Shown here: piece after piece, positions 50,514 to 60,153 of the stretch
Position numbering within the stretch: position 1 is the first letter of the stretch
Layout: each line of letters opens with the position of its first letter
Source of the DNA: JAXMHB01 sp046346965
Lineage (GTDB): Bacteria; Pseudomonadota; Gammaproteobacteria; Xanthomonadales; SZUA-5
DNA: 64,000 nt
Assembly (NCBI GenBank): GCA_046346965.1
Contig: JAXMHB010000009.1
Coordinates: forward strand, 105,306-169,305
Direction of reading: 5' to 3'
Notes under the pieces: model-generated
Told to the model about the DNA's origin: nothing
The model's input: the letters and a program-made list of their open reading frames with translations, nothing else
Databases searched by the model: none
Position numbers and translations under genes: made by a program

Positions 50514-51796
50514 GCGCGCAGCAACAGCACCTGGACGAAACGGTCGCCAGTCTGCGCGCCCTGATCGGCGACCCGGCGCTGCCGCCGGAGATCCGCCGCG
50601 CGCTGGAACCCGAGTTCGCCGAAATCGAGGCGATGATCGACAAGCTGAGCGCCGGTGAGCTGCACGTGGCAGTGTTCGGCCGCGTCAGCGTCGGCAAATC
50701 GGCATTGCTGAACGCGCTGATCGGCGAGCAGCGTTTTGAGGTCGGCGTGCTGCACGGCACCACCACCACGCGCGAGGCGGCGCGCTGGCAGCGTATCGGC
50801 GACAGTGGCGTGCACCTGATCGACACGCCGGGCATCAACGAGATCGATGGCGCCGAACGTGAGCGCCTGGCGCGGCATGTGGCGGCGCGCTCGGATCTGG
50901 TGATGTTCGTCGTCGACGGTGATCTGACCGCCACCGAGGCGCAGGCGCTGGCCGAACTGAAAGCCACCCAGCGGCCGCTGCTGCTGGTGCTGAACAAGGC
51001 CGATCGTTATCTGCGCGCCGAGCGCGAGGCGCTGCTGGAGCGGCTGCGCCAGCACGCCAGCGGCATGCTGCGGCCCGAGCAAGTGCTGGCCTGCAGTGCG
51101 CTGCCGGCGCCGCGTCGGGTGATCCGGATCGATGCCGCTGGCAGCGAGACCGAATCGATGGAAACGCCCGCGCCTGACGTCGCCGCCGTGCGCACGCGCA
51201 TCGCCGAGGTGCTCGCCAGCGAGGGCAAGACGCTGGCGGCGCTCAATGCCGGCCTGTTTGCCGGTCGCTTGAGTGATGAAGTGGGCAAGCGCCTGACCGA
51301 GGTCCGCCAGGATGTGGCCGATCGCCTGATCCGCAACTACGCACTGGGCAAAGGTGTGGCGGTCGGTCTGAACCCGGTGCCGATGGCCGATCTGGCGGCG
51401 GCGGTGGGCTTGGATGTGGCCCTGGTGATGCATCTGGGGCAGGTGTACGGGCTGCCGCTGACCAAGGCCGAGGCGGGCGAACTGGTGCTGAAGATCGCCG
51501 CACAGATCGCGGCCCTGATGGGCGCCATCTGGGGCGTCAATGTGCTCGCCAGCGCGCTGAAGGGCATCAGCGCCGGCCTGTCGACGGCGCTCACAGCGGG
51601 GGCGCAGGGCGCGTTGGCGTACTTCTCTACCTACCTCACCGGACGTGCGGCCCAGTCCTATCTCGCCAACGGCAAAAGCTGGGGCGAGCGCGGCCCCAAG
51701 CGCGTGGTGGAAGAGATTCTCGGCAGCCTGGATCGCGACTCCATCCTGCGCGATGCGCGCGCCGAGATCCTGGCCAAGCTCAAGGACAGCCGCTGA
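50510..51796 (+). CDS. GTPase with DUF697 domain (second paralog)
   Basis: A 428-residue Era/dynamin-like GTPase: G1 GRVSVGKSA (57-65), a TTT switch I in HGTTTTRE, G3 DTPG (105-108), G4 NKAD near 160, then a DUF697 region (about 275-380) with amphipathic and hydrophobic helices that probably sit in or on the inner membrane. It lacks the two N-terminal helices of the first paralog. Third gene of the operon, followed by an 11-bp hairpin. Function unknown; membrane or envelope remodelling is a reasonable guess from the YceI partner. Confidence 0.87.
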   Translation: MSAQQQHLDETVASLRALIGDPALPPEIRRALEPEFAEIEAMIDKLSAGELHVAVFGRVSVGKSALLNALIGEQRFEVGVLHGTTTTREAARWQRIGDSGVHLIDTPGINEIDGAERERLARHVAARSDLVMFVVDGDLTATEAQALAELKATQRPLLLVLNKADRYLRAEREALLERLRQHASGMLRPEQVLACSALPAPRRVIRIDAAGSETESMETPAPDVAAVRTRIAEVLASEGKTLAALNAGLFAGRLSDEVGKRLTEVRQDVADRLIRNYALGKGVAVGLNPVPMADLAAAVGLDVALVMHLGQVYGLPLTKAEAGELVLKIAAQIAALMGAIWGVNVLASALKGISAGLSTALTAGAQGALAYFSTYLTGRAAQSYLANGKSWGERGPKRVVEEILGSLDRDSILRDARAEILAKLKDSR

Positions 51797-51805
51797 GGCG
51801 CCGTC

Positions 51806-51836
51806 GGCGCATGCCTCGGGTCGTTAGGCATGCGCC
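51806..51836. terminator. Hairpin between the GTPase operon and the di-heme oxidoreductase gene
   Basis: GGCGCATGCCT-CGGGTCGTT-AGGCATGCGCC: a perfect 11-bp stem between two converging genes, nine bases past the GTPase stop and eleven before the other. It lacks T-runs but is placed to end both transcripts. Confidence 0.6.
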
Positions 51837-51847
51837 GGGCCGCCCTT

Positions 51848-53341
51848 TCAGATCTCGCCAGCCTCAGCCAGCTTGGCCTTGATCTGCGCCTTGTCGACCG
51901 CCTTGCCATCCTTGTCCACGACCAGCGATGGTGTGCCGGGCATCAAGATCTGCAGCGACTTCAGGAACTCGATGACTTCGGCCTTGCGGGTCGTGCTGAG
52001 TGAGTCAAAGGCCACGCGCGATGCCTTGGCTTCGCCGCCGTGTGCCATGATGGCTTCAGTAATGGTGGTCAGATCACCTCGGTGGCCGTAGGGCGCCGAG
52101 TTGCCGACGTCCCAAAGGCGACGGGTGAGAAAGAGCTCGGTCGGGATGCCGCCCTGGACCACCTTTTCGTTACAGAAGTGGCGTACTTCGGTATCACACA
52201 GATTGTGACGTTTGAGGTCGGTATAGGCACGAACGTAGATACCGCCGTCGGGCGCCTTTTCGTGCCGTGGCAACTGGCCGTTCGTCGTCATGTCAAAGGC
52301 GTACACCTGCGGCACGTCGGAAGGCTTCAGATTGCCGTCCGGATTGTACGGGTTGGGCTCGGTAAACATGGCTGAGTCCAGCTTCAGCGTGGGGACGTGG
52401 CAGTCGGCGCAGCCGACGGTTTCAAAGGTTCGCTCGCCGCGAATCACCGCCCGCAGTGCCGCGGGATCGCTCGGCAGCACCTGACCCGGCACATTCAGCC
52501 CAGCCTGGTAGATCGTCGTGGCAGTGACATCGCCCACCGTCAATTCGTCCTCGACGCCGTCCTGGTCGAAGTCCTTGGTGTTCGTGCGCGCCTGGCCGAA
52601 GCGCTCGACGCTCTGGATGCCGTGATGGTGGTTCATTGCGTTGTTGGTGAATTCACGCAGCGAAATCACCGCGCCCTTCTGATGGAAGGGACGCACGATC
52701 AGATCGGAGTTGACTCCTACGATCTCGCGGGTGACCAGCGTCCCGTCGGCATTTGCTCCGATGAAGCCGAAATCGACATCCTTGGTCACCAGCGCCATCC
52801 GCGTCGAGCGCCCGGTCTCGCGTGCGATTCGCAACGCATCCTCGCGAATGGCCAGCAGTTCCGCCGTCATTTCGCGCGCCAGCATTTCGATCGCACCAGT
52901 ACCCTGCATCCCGAGGGTGTTGCGTTCGTTGCTGAAGTCGCCGCTGACCGACTGGGTGACTGGATCGAGGGTCTGTGCGAGCACAAAGACATTGGCGACG
53001 ATGTCACCGCCGCCTCCTGACACCGGGTCGTTGTGGCATCCGAAGCAGGAATTGGCGTCTGGAGCGGAGGTGCGGATGAACCGCGGCGCACTGCCTGGTG
53101 TGCGCGCCGCGCCGCCGCCGGTGGTGCCCGGGCGACTTTGACCATCGAACATGTTGAACTTGGCCTTGAACAGAAATTGCCCGTGGGCGAACAACTGCTC
53201 AAAGCTGACGCGGCCGGCGTTGATCGCTGCCTGGTCCATGTGGCTCTCAACCACCGGGCCATCGCCGATGGTCGCAGCGCTCGCGCTACCGGCCAACAGG
53301 GCAAGCGTGAAGCTGTGGATCAGGGTTCTTTGCTTCATCAT
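51848..53341 (-). CDS. Di-heme oxidoreductase / putative peroxidase-like cytochrome
   Basis: A 497-residue periplasmic protein with signal peptide MMKQRTLIHSFTLALLAGSASA and two CxxCH sites: CFGCH early in the mature part (in SCFGCHNDP) and CADCH in the second half (GCADCHVPTL). The second half has DVGNSAPYGHRGDLTTITEAI and a late EFLKSLQILMPG, as in the DHOR/MauG-related family. Most members are of unknown substrate. GGAG precedes the first of two adjacent ATGs at 53341. The upstream divergent gap contains the palindrome TTGTCGACAA. Confidence 0.85.
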   Translation of the reverse strand: MMKQRTLIHSFTLALLAGSASAATIGDGPVVESHMDQAAINAGRVSFEQLFAHGQFLFKAKFNMFDGQSRPGTTGGGAARTPGSAPRFIRTSAPDANSCFGCHNDPVSGGGGDIVANVFVLAQTLDPVTQSVSGDFSNERNTLGMQGTGAIEMLAREMTAELLAIREDALRIARETGRSTRMALVTKDVDFGFIGANADGTLVTREIVGVNSDLIVRPFHQKGAVISLREFTNNAMNHHHGIQSVERFGQARTNTKDFDQDGVEDELTVGDVTATTIYQAGLNVPGQVLPSDPAALRAVIRGERTFETVGCADCHVPTLKLDSAMFTEPNPYNPDGNLKPSDVPQVYAFDMTTNGQLPRHEKAPDGGIYVRAYTDLKRHNLCDTEVRHFCNEKVVQGGIPTELFLTRRLWDVGNSAPYGHRGDLTTITEAIMAHGGEAKASRVAFDSLSTTRKAEVIEFLKSLQILMPGTPSLVVDKDGKAVDKAQIKAKLAEAGEI

Positions 53342-53386
53342 TAAAGACTCCGGGGTAGCGGCAATGGGGTGGGGTATTCTCATTGC

Positions 53387-53396
53387 TTGTCGACAA
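53387..53396. promoter_or_regulatory. Palindrome in the divergent promoter region of the di-heme gene
   Basis: TTGTCGACAA is a perfect 10-bp palindrome 46 bases before the di-heme oxidoreductase start, in an AT-richer patch of the gap to the DUF1857 gene. Possible operator; no regulator is identified. Confidence 0.25.
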
Positions 53397-53464
53397 AAAG
53401 TCCAAGAAATGTAAACGTCATGTGAGGCTTTCCGGGGTCATGACGAAGCAACGGCAGGAGGCGT

Positions 53465-53938
53465 ATGCACTACGAGCACATCGTCCAGATCAATGACCCG
53501 CGCGACCCCCGGGTTCAGCCGGTGGACGCGGCTGCGCTGTGGCGGGCGGTCTTGCTCAGTGCCACCGAGCCGCAGCGCTTCCGGCCAGAGCTCGACGGCG
53601 CCGAGGTGGTGGCCCTGGAGCCGATGCGCTGGCAACGGCGCCTGCACTTTGGCACGCTGACGGTTATCGAGGACCTGCGCGCTGACGCGCAGGCGCAGTC
53701 GCTGGTGCAATCCATACTGGCGCCGCCCGAACTGGCCGGCGGCTCTCGCACGGTGCGCATCGAGGCGCCGGCGCCGGGCCATCTGGTACTGCGCTTTCTC
53801 TACGCCAGTCCGCACGCGTCCGCGGGTACCGATGCGGATCAGCGCAATGCCTTCCGTTCGGCCTATCGCCAGGCCGATCTGGCGCAGGTGGAGATCATGC
53901 GCGCATGGCTGGCGACTCAGCCGGACAGCAAGCCGTAG
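53465..53938 (+). CDS. DUF1857 / AtaL-like SRPBCC-fold protein
   Basis: A 157-residue cytoplasmic protein with the family opening HYEHIVQINDPRDPRVQPVDAAALWRAVLL, a central RRLHFGTLTVIEDLRA, and LVLRFLYA then RSAYRQADLAQVEIMRAW. It is a START/SRPBCC-like small-molecule binding fold; the bacterial role is unknown. AGGAGG lies five bases before the ATG. Its 3' end overlaps the convergent response-regulator gene by 22 bases. Confidence 0.8.
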   Translation: MHYEHIVQINDPRDPRVQPVDAAALWRAVLLSATEPQRFRPELDGAEVVALEPMRWQRRLHFGTLTVIEDLRADAQAQSLVQSILAPPELAGGSRTVRIEAPAPGHLVLRFLYASPHASAGTDADQRNAFRSAYRQADLAQVEIMRAWLATQPDSKP

Positions 53939-54552
53939 CGCACCAGCAGCAGCGTCAGCTCCGAGTCGCTGCGCAAGTCCAGCTTTTCCATCAGCCGCAT
54001 CTTGTAGGTGTGAACGGTCTTGTCGCTGATGTTGAGCCGCGGCGCGATCTCATTGGGGCGCTCGCCGCGCCCCAGCATGATGGCGATCTCCAGTTCGCGC
54101 GTCGTCAGTCGATCCAGCGGCGAGCTCTCGTTCATCACCCGCGCCAGCGCCAGACGCTGGGCGATCGCATGCGACACATAGCGCAGCCCGCGGGCGACGC
54201 TGCGCACTGCCTCGATCAGTTCGGCGCCGTTGCTGCCCTTGGTCAGAAAGGCATGGGCGCCGGCTTCGAGCAGCAGTGCCGGCACCGGACCCTCGCTGAG
54301 CATGGTGACAATGACGATGCGTGTCGGGCTGTCGCTGCGGGTCAGCCGGTGGGTGACCTCGATGCCGCTCAAGCCCGGCATGCTGACGTCCAGGATCAGC
54401 ACCGCCGGCTGCTGTTCGCGCACGATGCGCAGGGCGTCCTCGCCGCTCTCGCCCTCGGCGATGACCTCGATATCGCGCTCGGCCGCCAGCATGCCGCGGT
54501 AGCCGGCGCGCATCATGGCGTGATCATCGACGATCGCGACGCGTATGGTCAT
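53917..54552 (-). CDS. NarL/FixJ-type response regulator, GacA/UvrY-like
   Basis: A 211-residue regulator: an N-terminal receiver with acidic Asp9/Asp10, phosphoacceptor Asp55 in LILDVSMPG, switch Thr in VIVTML and Lys in FLTKG, then a LuxR-type helix-turn-helix (about 148-205; TRELEIAIMLGRGERPNEIAPRLNISDKTVHTYK). The linker YVSHAIAQRLAL and SELTLLLVRYGLL match GacA/UvrY, which drive small-RNA genes of the Csr/Rsm system. GGGGAGAG precedes the ATG. No cognate kinase is adjacent; either hybrid kinase in the window could feed it through phosphotransfer. Confidence 0.88.
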   Translation of the reverse strand: MTIRVAIVDDHAMMRAGYRGMLAAERDIEVIAEGESGEDALRIVREQQPAVLILDVSMPGLSGIEVTHRLTRSDSPTRIVIVTMLSEGPVPALLLEAGAHAFLTKGSNGAELIEAVRSVARGLRYVSHAIAQRLALARVMNESSPLDRLTTRELEIAIMLGRGERPNEIAPRLNISDKTVHTYKMRLMEKLDLRSDSELTLLLVRYGLLSG

Positions 54553-54710
54553 GCGAGCTCTCCCCGGTGGTCCCCGCGGGAAGTCTGGCCGCAAGCCGTC
54601 CGGGCGGGCAAGTGTCCCTTTCGTGGATCGGCGCCGCTGTGCCATCGTACGCGCGCCCCAGCGGAGCGCGCCGCCCACGCCCGCCTGCGCTGCCCTGAGA
54701 CTGAATCCGG

Positions 54711-57076
54711 ATGGCCTCGATGACTGTTTCACGCCCCTCGCGCCTGTTGCTGCTTGGACTGGCGCTCTCGCCGTTGAGTCAGGCGCTTGCCGCCGAACTG
54801 TGCCCAGTCGATCCCTGGACCTGCGTACGCAGCGAACACGGCTGGTCCTGCAGCGGCCAACCGCGTGCGCTGCCCAGCGAGGCGCTGGATGCCAAGGCCC
54901 GCGCCGCGGCATCCACCGAGCTCAAGGCCGACACGCTGGACGGCAAGGATGGCGAGCTCATGCGCCTGCAGGGCTCGGCGCGTGCGGTCCGTGCCGATCA
55001 GCGCCTGCAGGCGGATCGCATCGAGTACGACATGGCCAAGGACACCGCCGTGGCCACCGGCGTGGTGCGCTACGACGATGCCACCAATGCCTTTTACGCC
55101 ACCGAGGCCAGCGCCGATCTCGGCAAGAACGAGACCACGCTCAAGGATGTGCGCTACGCGCTGAAATCCTTGCGCGGGCAGGGCGCCGCGCAGCAAGTGG
55201 TCGCGCGTGATGGCAGCACCGACCTGAGTCAGGTCAGCTACACCGCCTGTACCGAGGCCGACCCGGCCTGGGAGATCCGCGCGCGCGCACTGACCATCGA
55301 TCACGCTGCCGGGCAAGCCAGGGCCGACGGCTTCCAGCTGCGCGTCGGCGGTATCCCGCTGGTGTATGCCCCCTACGCCAGCTTTCCGATCGACGATCGC
55401 CGCAAGAGCGGCTTTCTGTCGCCGCGCATCGGCGGTGGCAGCGATGGTTTCGACTTCGCCGCGCCGTGGTACTGGAACATCGCACCCAACTACGACGCCA
55501 CCCTGACGCCGCGCATCATCAGCGATCGCGGATTCCAGGCCGGCGGCGAGTTTCGCTACCTGTACAGCGGCGGCAGCGGTCAGGTCGATGCCGAATGGCT
55601 GCCGGGTGACGACCTCTACGGCGCCGATCGCGATCGCTTCCGCATCCGCCACAACGGCAGTCTGTGGCCGGGCGTGCGCCTGGATGCCGATATCAACCAT
55701 GTGTCCGACGACCGCTATTTCGTCGACCTGGGCGACTCGCTCAGCACCTCATCGACCTCGGTACTCGGCAGTTCGATCGGCCTGTCGGGCGGCGCCCGCG
55801 ACTGGCGCTGGAGCGTGTTGGCCGACGAGTACGAGTTGATCCTGCCGGATGTGACCGAAGCGCTGCAGCAGGATCCGTATGCACGCAAGCCGCGCGCGGC
55901 CATCGAATGGAATCAGCGCCACGAGCACTGGCGCTATGGCGTCAGCGGCGAATGGGTGCAGTTTGTCGGCAACAGCTATTGCACCGTCAGCGGCAGCTGC
56001 AATCGCTTCGATCCGGTCGATGGCAGCCGGCTGGATGTGCAGCCCTATCTGGCGTGGATGTGGGAGCCCTCCTGGGGGCATCTGCGGACGCGCGCCGCGC
56101 TGCGACACACGCGCTATGAACTCGATCGCGGCACGCTGGCGCTGGCGCAGACCTCGCCGCATCGGACCACGCCGATCGTCAGCGTCGACAGCGGCTTGCA
56201 GTTCGAGCGTCCGAATGCCTTCGGTCAGGCCAGTTGGCGCCAGACGCTGGAACCGCGCCTCTACTACCTGTACGTGCCCGAGCGCGATCAACGCGATATC
56301 CCGGTGTTCGACTCGGCGCCGCTCGACTTCAGCTTTGCTCAGTTGTTCCGTGACAACCGCTACACCGGCGCCGATCGGCAGGCCGACGCCAATCAGCTGA
56401 CGCTGGCACTGAGCTCGCGCCTGCTCGACGATGCCAGCGGTGCCGAGCGCGCCGCGCTCAGTGTCGGTCAGGTCTACTACTTCGACACGCCCACCGTCTA
56501 TCTGCCCTACGAGTCCGAGCCCTATCTGACCTGGGGCGAGCGCCAGCCCTCGGCCTATGTGCTGGAAATGCGCAGCGCGCTGGGCGAGTCCTGGAATCTG
56601 GCGGGCGGCTTCCGCTACACCCGGAGCTCGAACGCACCGATTTCGCCGCCATCCGTCTGCAGAAGCGCTTCGGCGAATCGGGCCTCGTGAACCTCGGCTA
56701 CCGCTACCGTCCCGACGGCATGCTGTACACCGGCCTGCTGCCGCCGGCGGCATTCAGCTCCAAAGCGGGGATCGAACAGGCAGACTTGTCAGCACTGCTG
56801 CCGATCAACGATCACTGGCGCGCCGTGTTCCGCTGGAATTACTCGCTGCGGGAGTCGACGACGCTGGAAGCGGTGGCCGGCTTTGAATACATCAGCTGTT
56901 GTTACAGTGTGCGCCTGCTGACGCGCAACTATCTGCGCGGCATCGGCACGGAGCGACGCAATGCGTTTTTCCTCGAGTTCGAACTCACGGGCCTGGGCTC
57001 GCTGGGACGCAACACGGGGGACTTCCTGCGCCGTGCTATTCTCGGTTATCAGCCTTTCGGAGGCACTACAGAATGA
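54711..57076 (+). CDS. lptD: LPS-assembly outer-membrane protein LptD, interrupted by a one-base frameshift
   Basis: Inserts LPS in the outer leaflet together with LptE. The full reading spans about 788 residues: signal peptide MASMTVSRPSRLLLLGLALSPLSQALA, an LptA-like beta-jellyroll (about 65-220), then the 26-strand barrel. As sequenced, the first frame ends at 56690 with a spurious tail after GGFRYTRS, while the true continuation (PELERTDFAAIRLQKRFGES, then VNLGYRYRPDG) is in another frame and ends at 57076. One extra C in the CCC run at 56620-56622 restores one frame of normal length. Since lptD is essential in most Gram-negatives, a sequencing error is the likeliest cause. Overlaps surA by four bases. 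Confidence 0.9.
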
Positions 57077-58368
57077 AGCGTATCACCCTGATTTTGCTGG
57101 CCTTTTTGGCCATCTCCGGGGTTCGCCCTGCGGTTCATGCGCAGGCGCTCGGCACCCCGGTGGACAGCATCGTCGCGGTGGTCGACGAAGACATCATCCT
57201 GCGTAGCGAGCTGGATCAGGCGCTGGAAGGTATCCGCCGCCAGTATCGCGGGCGCGAGAACCAGCTGCCGCCGGCCGATGTGCTGGAGCGTCAGGTGCTG
57301 GAACGCCTGACCTTGGTGCGCCTGCAGTTGCAGCGTGCCGAGGCCACCGGCATACGCGTGACTGATACTGAAGTCGACGAGGCCATTGGCCGCATCCTGG
57401 CGCAGAACCGCATCGATTTCACCCAGTTCCAGCAGCAGTTGCAGGCGGACGGCTACAGCCTGCCGGAGTTCCGTCGCACCATGCGCGAGGAACTGATGGT
57501 GCAGAAGCTTCGTCAGCGGGTGGTGGATTCGCGTGCCGACGTCAGCCCCTCGGAGCTGGAAATCGCGCTGGCCAGCGGCGTGCACAATCGCGGCGAGGTC
57601 AAGCTCTCGGTGTTGCTGGTCGCGGTGCCCGACGGCGCCAGTGCCGAGCAGATCGAGACGGCGCGCACCAAGGTCGAAGGCGTGCGCAAGCTGATTGCCG
57701 ATGGCTCGATGGACTTCAGCGCGGCCGCCATCCGCTACTCAGACGCACCGCAGGCACTGGAAGGCGGGGATTTGGGCTGGCGCCGTTACGATCAGGTGCC
57801 GCCATCCTTTGCCGATCTGGTGGCCAGCATGGAGATCGGCGAAACCTCGCAGCCGCTGCGCACGCCGAGCGGCTTTTATCTGGTCAAGGTGACCGACAAG
57901 CGCGAAACCAGCCAGATCGTCATCACCGAGTTCAATCTGCGCAAGATCCTGGTCAAAGTAACCGAGCTGCAGACCGACGCCGATGCGCAACGCGCCATCG
58001 AAGCGATCCATGCGCGCCTGAAGAAGGGCGAGGACTTTGGCAAGCTGGCGCGCGAGTTGTCCGAGGACGAGGCCACGGCACCGTTGTCGGGCGATATGGG
58101 CTGGTTTGCGATGGAAGGCATGCAGCCGGAGTTTGCCGAACTGGTCAGCAGCTTGAAGGACGGCGAGTACAGCGCGCCGGTGCGCGACACCAACGGCTAC
58201 GCAATCCTGCAGCGTCAAGCGACGCGCCAGGCGGATCGCACCGAGGACTACGTGCGCAATCAGGTGCGCGAGAGCCTGCGCCAGCGCAAAGGCGAAGAGG
58301 CCTACGAGCAGTTCGTTCGCCAGTTGCGCGGTGAGGCTTTCATCGAGCTCCGCCTCGCGAAGTCCTGA
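57073..58368 (+). CDS. surA: Periplasmic chaperone / peptidyl-prolyl isomerase SurA
   Basis: Escorts outer-membrane proteins to the Bam complex. The 431-residue protein has signal peptide MKRITLILLAFLAISGVRPAVHA, the N-terminal chaperone domain (VDSIVAVVDEDIILRSELDQAL), two parvulin domains (about 175-270 with GGDLGWRRYDQVPPSF, about 285-385 with SGDMGWFAMEGMQPEF) and a C-terminal helix (VRESLRQRKGEEAYEQFVRQLR). All expected parts are present. The ATGA overlap with the lptD stop supports the restored lptD frame. Confidence 0.96.
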   Translation: MKRITLILLAFLAISGVRPAVHAQALGTPVDSIVAVVDEDIILRSELDQALEGIRRQYRGRENQLPPADVLERQVLERLTLVRLQLQRAEATGIRVTDTEVDEAIGRILAQNRIDFTQFQQQLQADGYSLPEFRRTMREELMVQKLRQRVVDSRADVSPSELEIALASGVHNRGEVKLSVLLVAVPDGASAEQIETARTKVEGVRKLIADGSMDFSAAAIRYSDAPQALEGGDLGWRRYDQVPPSFADLVASMEIGETSQPLRTPSGFYLVKVTDKRETSQIVITEFNLRKILVKVTELQTDADAQRAIEAIHARLKKGEDFGKLARELSEDEATAPLSGDMGWFAMEGMQPEFAELVSSLKDGEYSAPVRDTNGYAILQRQATRQADRTEDYVRNQVRESLRQRKGEEAYEQFVRQLRGEAFIELRLAKS

Positions 58369-58381
58369 GCGGCGCGGCGCC

Positions 58382-59395
58382 ATGGCCGCGCATCGCATCG
58401 CGCTGACGGCCGGCGAACCCGCCGGCATCGGCCCGGAGCTGCTGGTCCGTATCGCCCAGCAGGCTTGGCCGGTACGCCTGATCGCGATTGCCGATCCGGC
58501 ACTGCTGCAAAGCACTGCCGCCAGCCTGGGATTGCCGCTGAGTCTGGTGGCGGATCGTGCCGATGCGCGGGATCCGCTGCCGGCTGGCAGCCTGGCGCTG
58601 TGCGCCCAGCCGCTGGCGGTGCCGGCGCTGGCCGGTCGCCTGGATGCGCGCAATGCCGAGGCCACGCTGCAGATGCTGCGCACGGCCGCTGACGGTGCGC
58701 TCCATGGTGACTACGATGCCATCGTCACCGCGCCGGTACAGAAAAGCGTGCTGGATCGCCCGGGCGCGCCATTTTCCGGTCATACCGAATACTTCCAGCA
58801 GCATGCGGGCTGCGAGCGGGTCGTCATGCTGCTGGTGGCGCCGGCCACCGCCGAGCGTCCGCCCTTGCGGGTGGCGCTGGCAACCACGCATCTGCCGCTG
58901 CGCGCTGTCGCCGATGCGATCACGCCCGAACGCCTGCATCAGGTACTGGCGGTGCTGCGCGCCGGTTTGCAGCGCCATTACGGTGCTGCGGAGCCCACCA
59001 TCGCCGTGCTTGGCCTCAACCCGCATGCCGGCGAATCCGGCCATCTGGGGCTGGAGGAAACGCAGTTGATCATCCCTATGCTGACGACGCTGCGCGCGCA
59101 GGGCTGGCGGCTGGATGGGCCCTTGCCGGCCGACACCGCCTTCAATCCCACGCAGCTGCGCCGCAGCGATGCCTTTCTGGCCATGTATCACGATCAAGGA
59201 CTCCCGGTGCTCAAATTTGCCGGTTTCGGCAGCGCGGTGAACGTCACGCTCGGCCTGCCCTATGTGCGCACCTCGGTCGATCACGGCACCGCGCTCGATA
59301 TTGCCGGCACTGGCCGCGCCGACCCCGGTTCGCTGGTCTGCGCAATCCAGGAAGCCATCCGCATGCTTGATCGGAGTGCTCATGCACGCGCGTAA
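58382..59395 (+). CDS. pdxA: 4-hydroxythreonine-4-phosphate dehydrogenase
   Basis: Vitamin B6 synthesis: oxidises 4-phosphohydroxy-threonine before ring closure by PdxJ. The 337-residue protein has TAGEPAGIGPEL at 9-20, a metal-binding His in FSGHTEYFQ, a second in NPHAGESG, and a third in MYHDQGLPVLK, the three ligands of PdxA, plus LPYVRTSVDHGTALDIAG. The ATG at 58382 gives the family N-terminus. Operon position after surA is conserved. Overlaps rsmA by 14 bases. Confidence 0.95.
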   Translation: MAAHRIALTAGEPAGIGPELLVRIAQQAWPVRLIAIADPALLQSTAASLGLPLSLVADRADARDPLPAGSLALCAQPLAVPALAGRLDARNAEATLQMLRTAADGALHGDYDAIVTAPVQKSVLDRPGAPFSGHTEYFQQHAGCERVVMLLVAPATAERPPLRVALATTHLPLRAVADAITPERLHQVLAVLRAGLQRHYGAAEPTIAVLGLNPHAGESGHLGLEETQLIIPMLTTLRAQGWRLDGPLPADTAFNPTQLRRSDAFLAMYHDQGLPVLKFAGFGSAVNVTLGLPYVRTSVDHGTALDIAGTGRADPGSLVCAIQEAIRMLDRSAHARA

Positions 59396-60146
59396 GCGTT
59401 TTGGTCAGAATTTCCTGCGCGATCAGAACGTGATCGACCGCATCGTGCGCGCGATCCATCCGCAGCCCGGCCAGCGGGTGGTTGAGATCGGTCCCGGGCG
59501 TGGCGCGATGACCTGGCCCTTGCTTGACGCGCTGGGCGAGATGACGGCGATCGAGATCGACCGCGATCTGGTGCCGATCTTGCGCGAACAGAGTCAGGCG
59601 CACGGCCGGCTGAGCCTGGTGGAAGCCGATGTGTTGACGGTGAACTTCACCGAACTGGCGGCCGGCCAGCGGATCCGTGTGGCTGGCAATCTGCCTTACA
59701 ACATTTCGACGCCGGTCCTGTTCCATCTGCTCGACCACGCCGAAGTGATCGAGGACATGCATTTCATGCTGCAGCGTGAGGTGGTCGAGCGCATGGCGGC
59801 TCCGCACGGCGACAAGGTCTACGGCCGCTTGAGCGTCGCCCTGCAGGCCCGCTGCAGAGTCGAGAAGCTGTTCCGGGTGATGCCCGGCAGCTTCTGGCCG
59901 GTGCCCAAGGTGGAATCGGCCATCGTGCGCCTGACGCCGCTGCACGATCCGCAGCGCACCGCGCTCGCCGAGCCGCTGGACCGCATCCTGCGCGCCGCCT
60001 TCGCCCAGCGTCGCAAGACCCTGTCCAATGCGTTGGCCGGCGTGCTCGATGCCGTCACCATCGCCAGTTGCGGCGTACGCCCCGAGGCGCGCGCCGAGCA
60101 AGTCGACGTCGCCGGATTCTTGAAGCTGGCCAGCGCCTTGCGCTGA
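59382..60146 (+). CDS. rsmA: 16S rRNA dimethyladenosine transferase RsmA (KsgA)
   Basis: Dimethylates two adjacent adenines near the 3' end of 16S rRNA. The 254-residue SAM enzyme has KRFGQNFLRD at 5-14, motif I VEIGPGRGAMTWPLL, IEIDRD, and the catalytic NLPYN at about 107 followed by IS. The C-terminal four-helix domain has RRKTLSNAL. GGAG precedes the ATG at 59382, which lies inside the end of pdxA. apaG/apaH, usual next genes, are absent here. Confidence 0.96.
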   Translation: MHARKRFGQNFLRDQNVIDRIVRAIHPQPGQRVVEIGPGRGAMTWPLLDALGEMTAIEIDRDLVPILREQSQAHGRLSLVEADVLTVNFTELAAGQRIRVAGNLPYNISTPVLFHLLDHAEVIEDMHFMLQREVVERMAAPHGDKVYGRLSVALQARCRVEKLFRVMPGSFWPVPKVESAIVRLTPLHDPQRTALAEPLDRILRAAFAQRRKTLSNALAGVLDAVTIASCGVRPEARAEQVDVAGFLKLASALR

Positions 60147-60153
60147 CGCCCGG

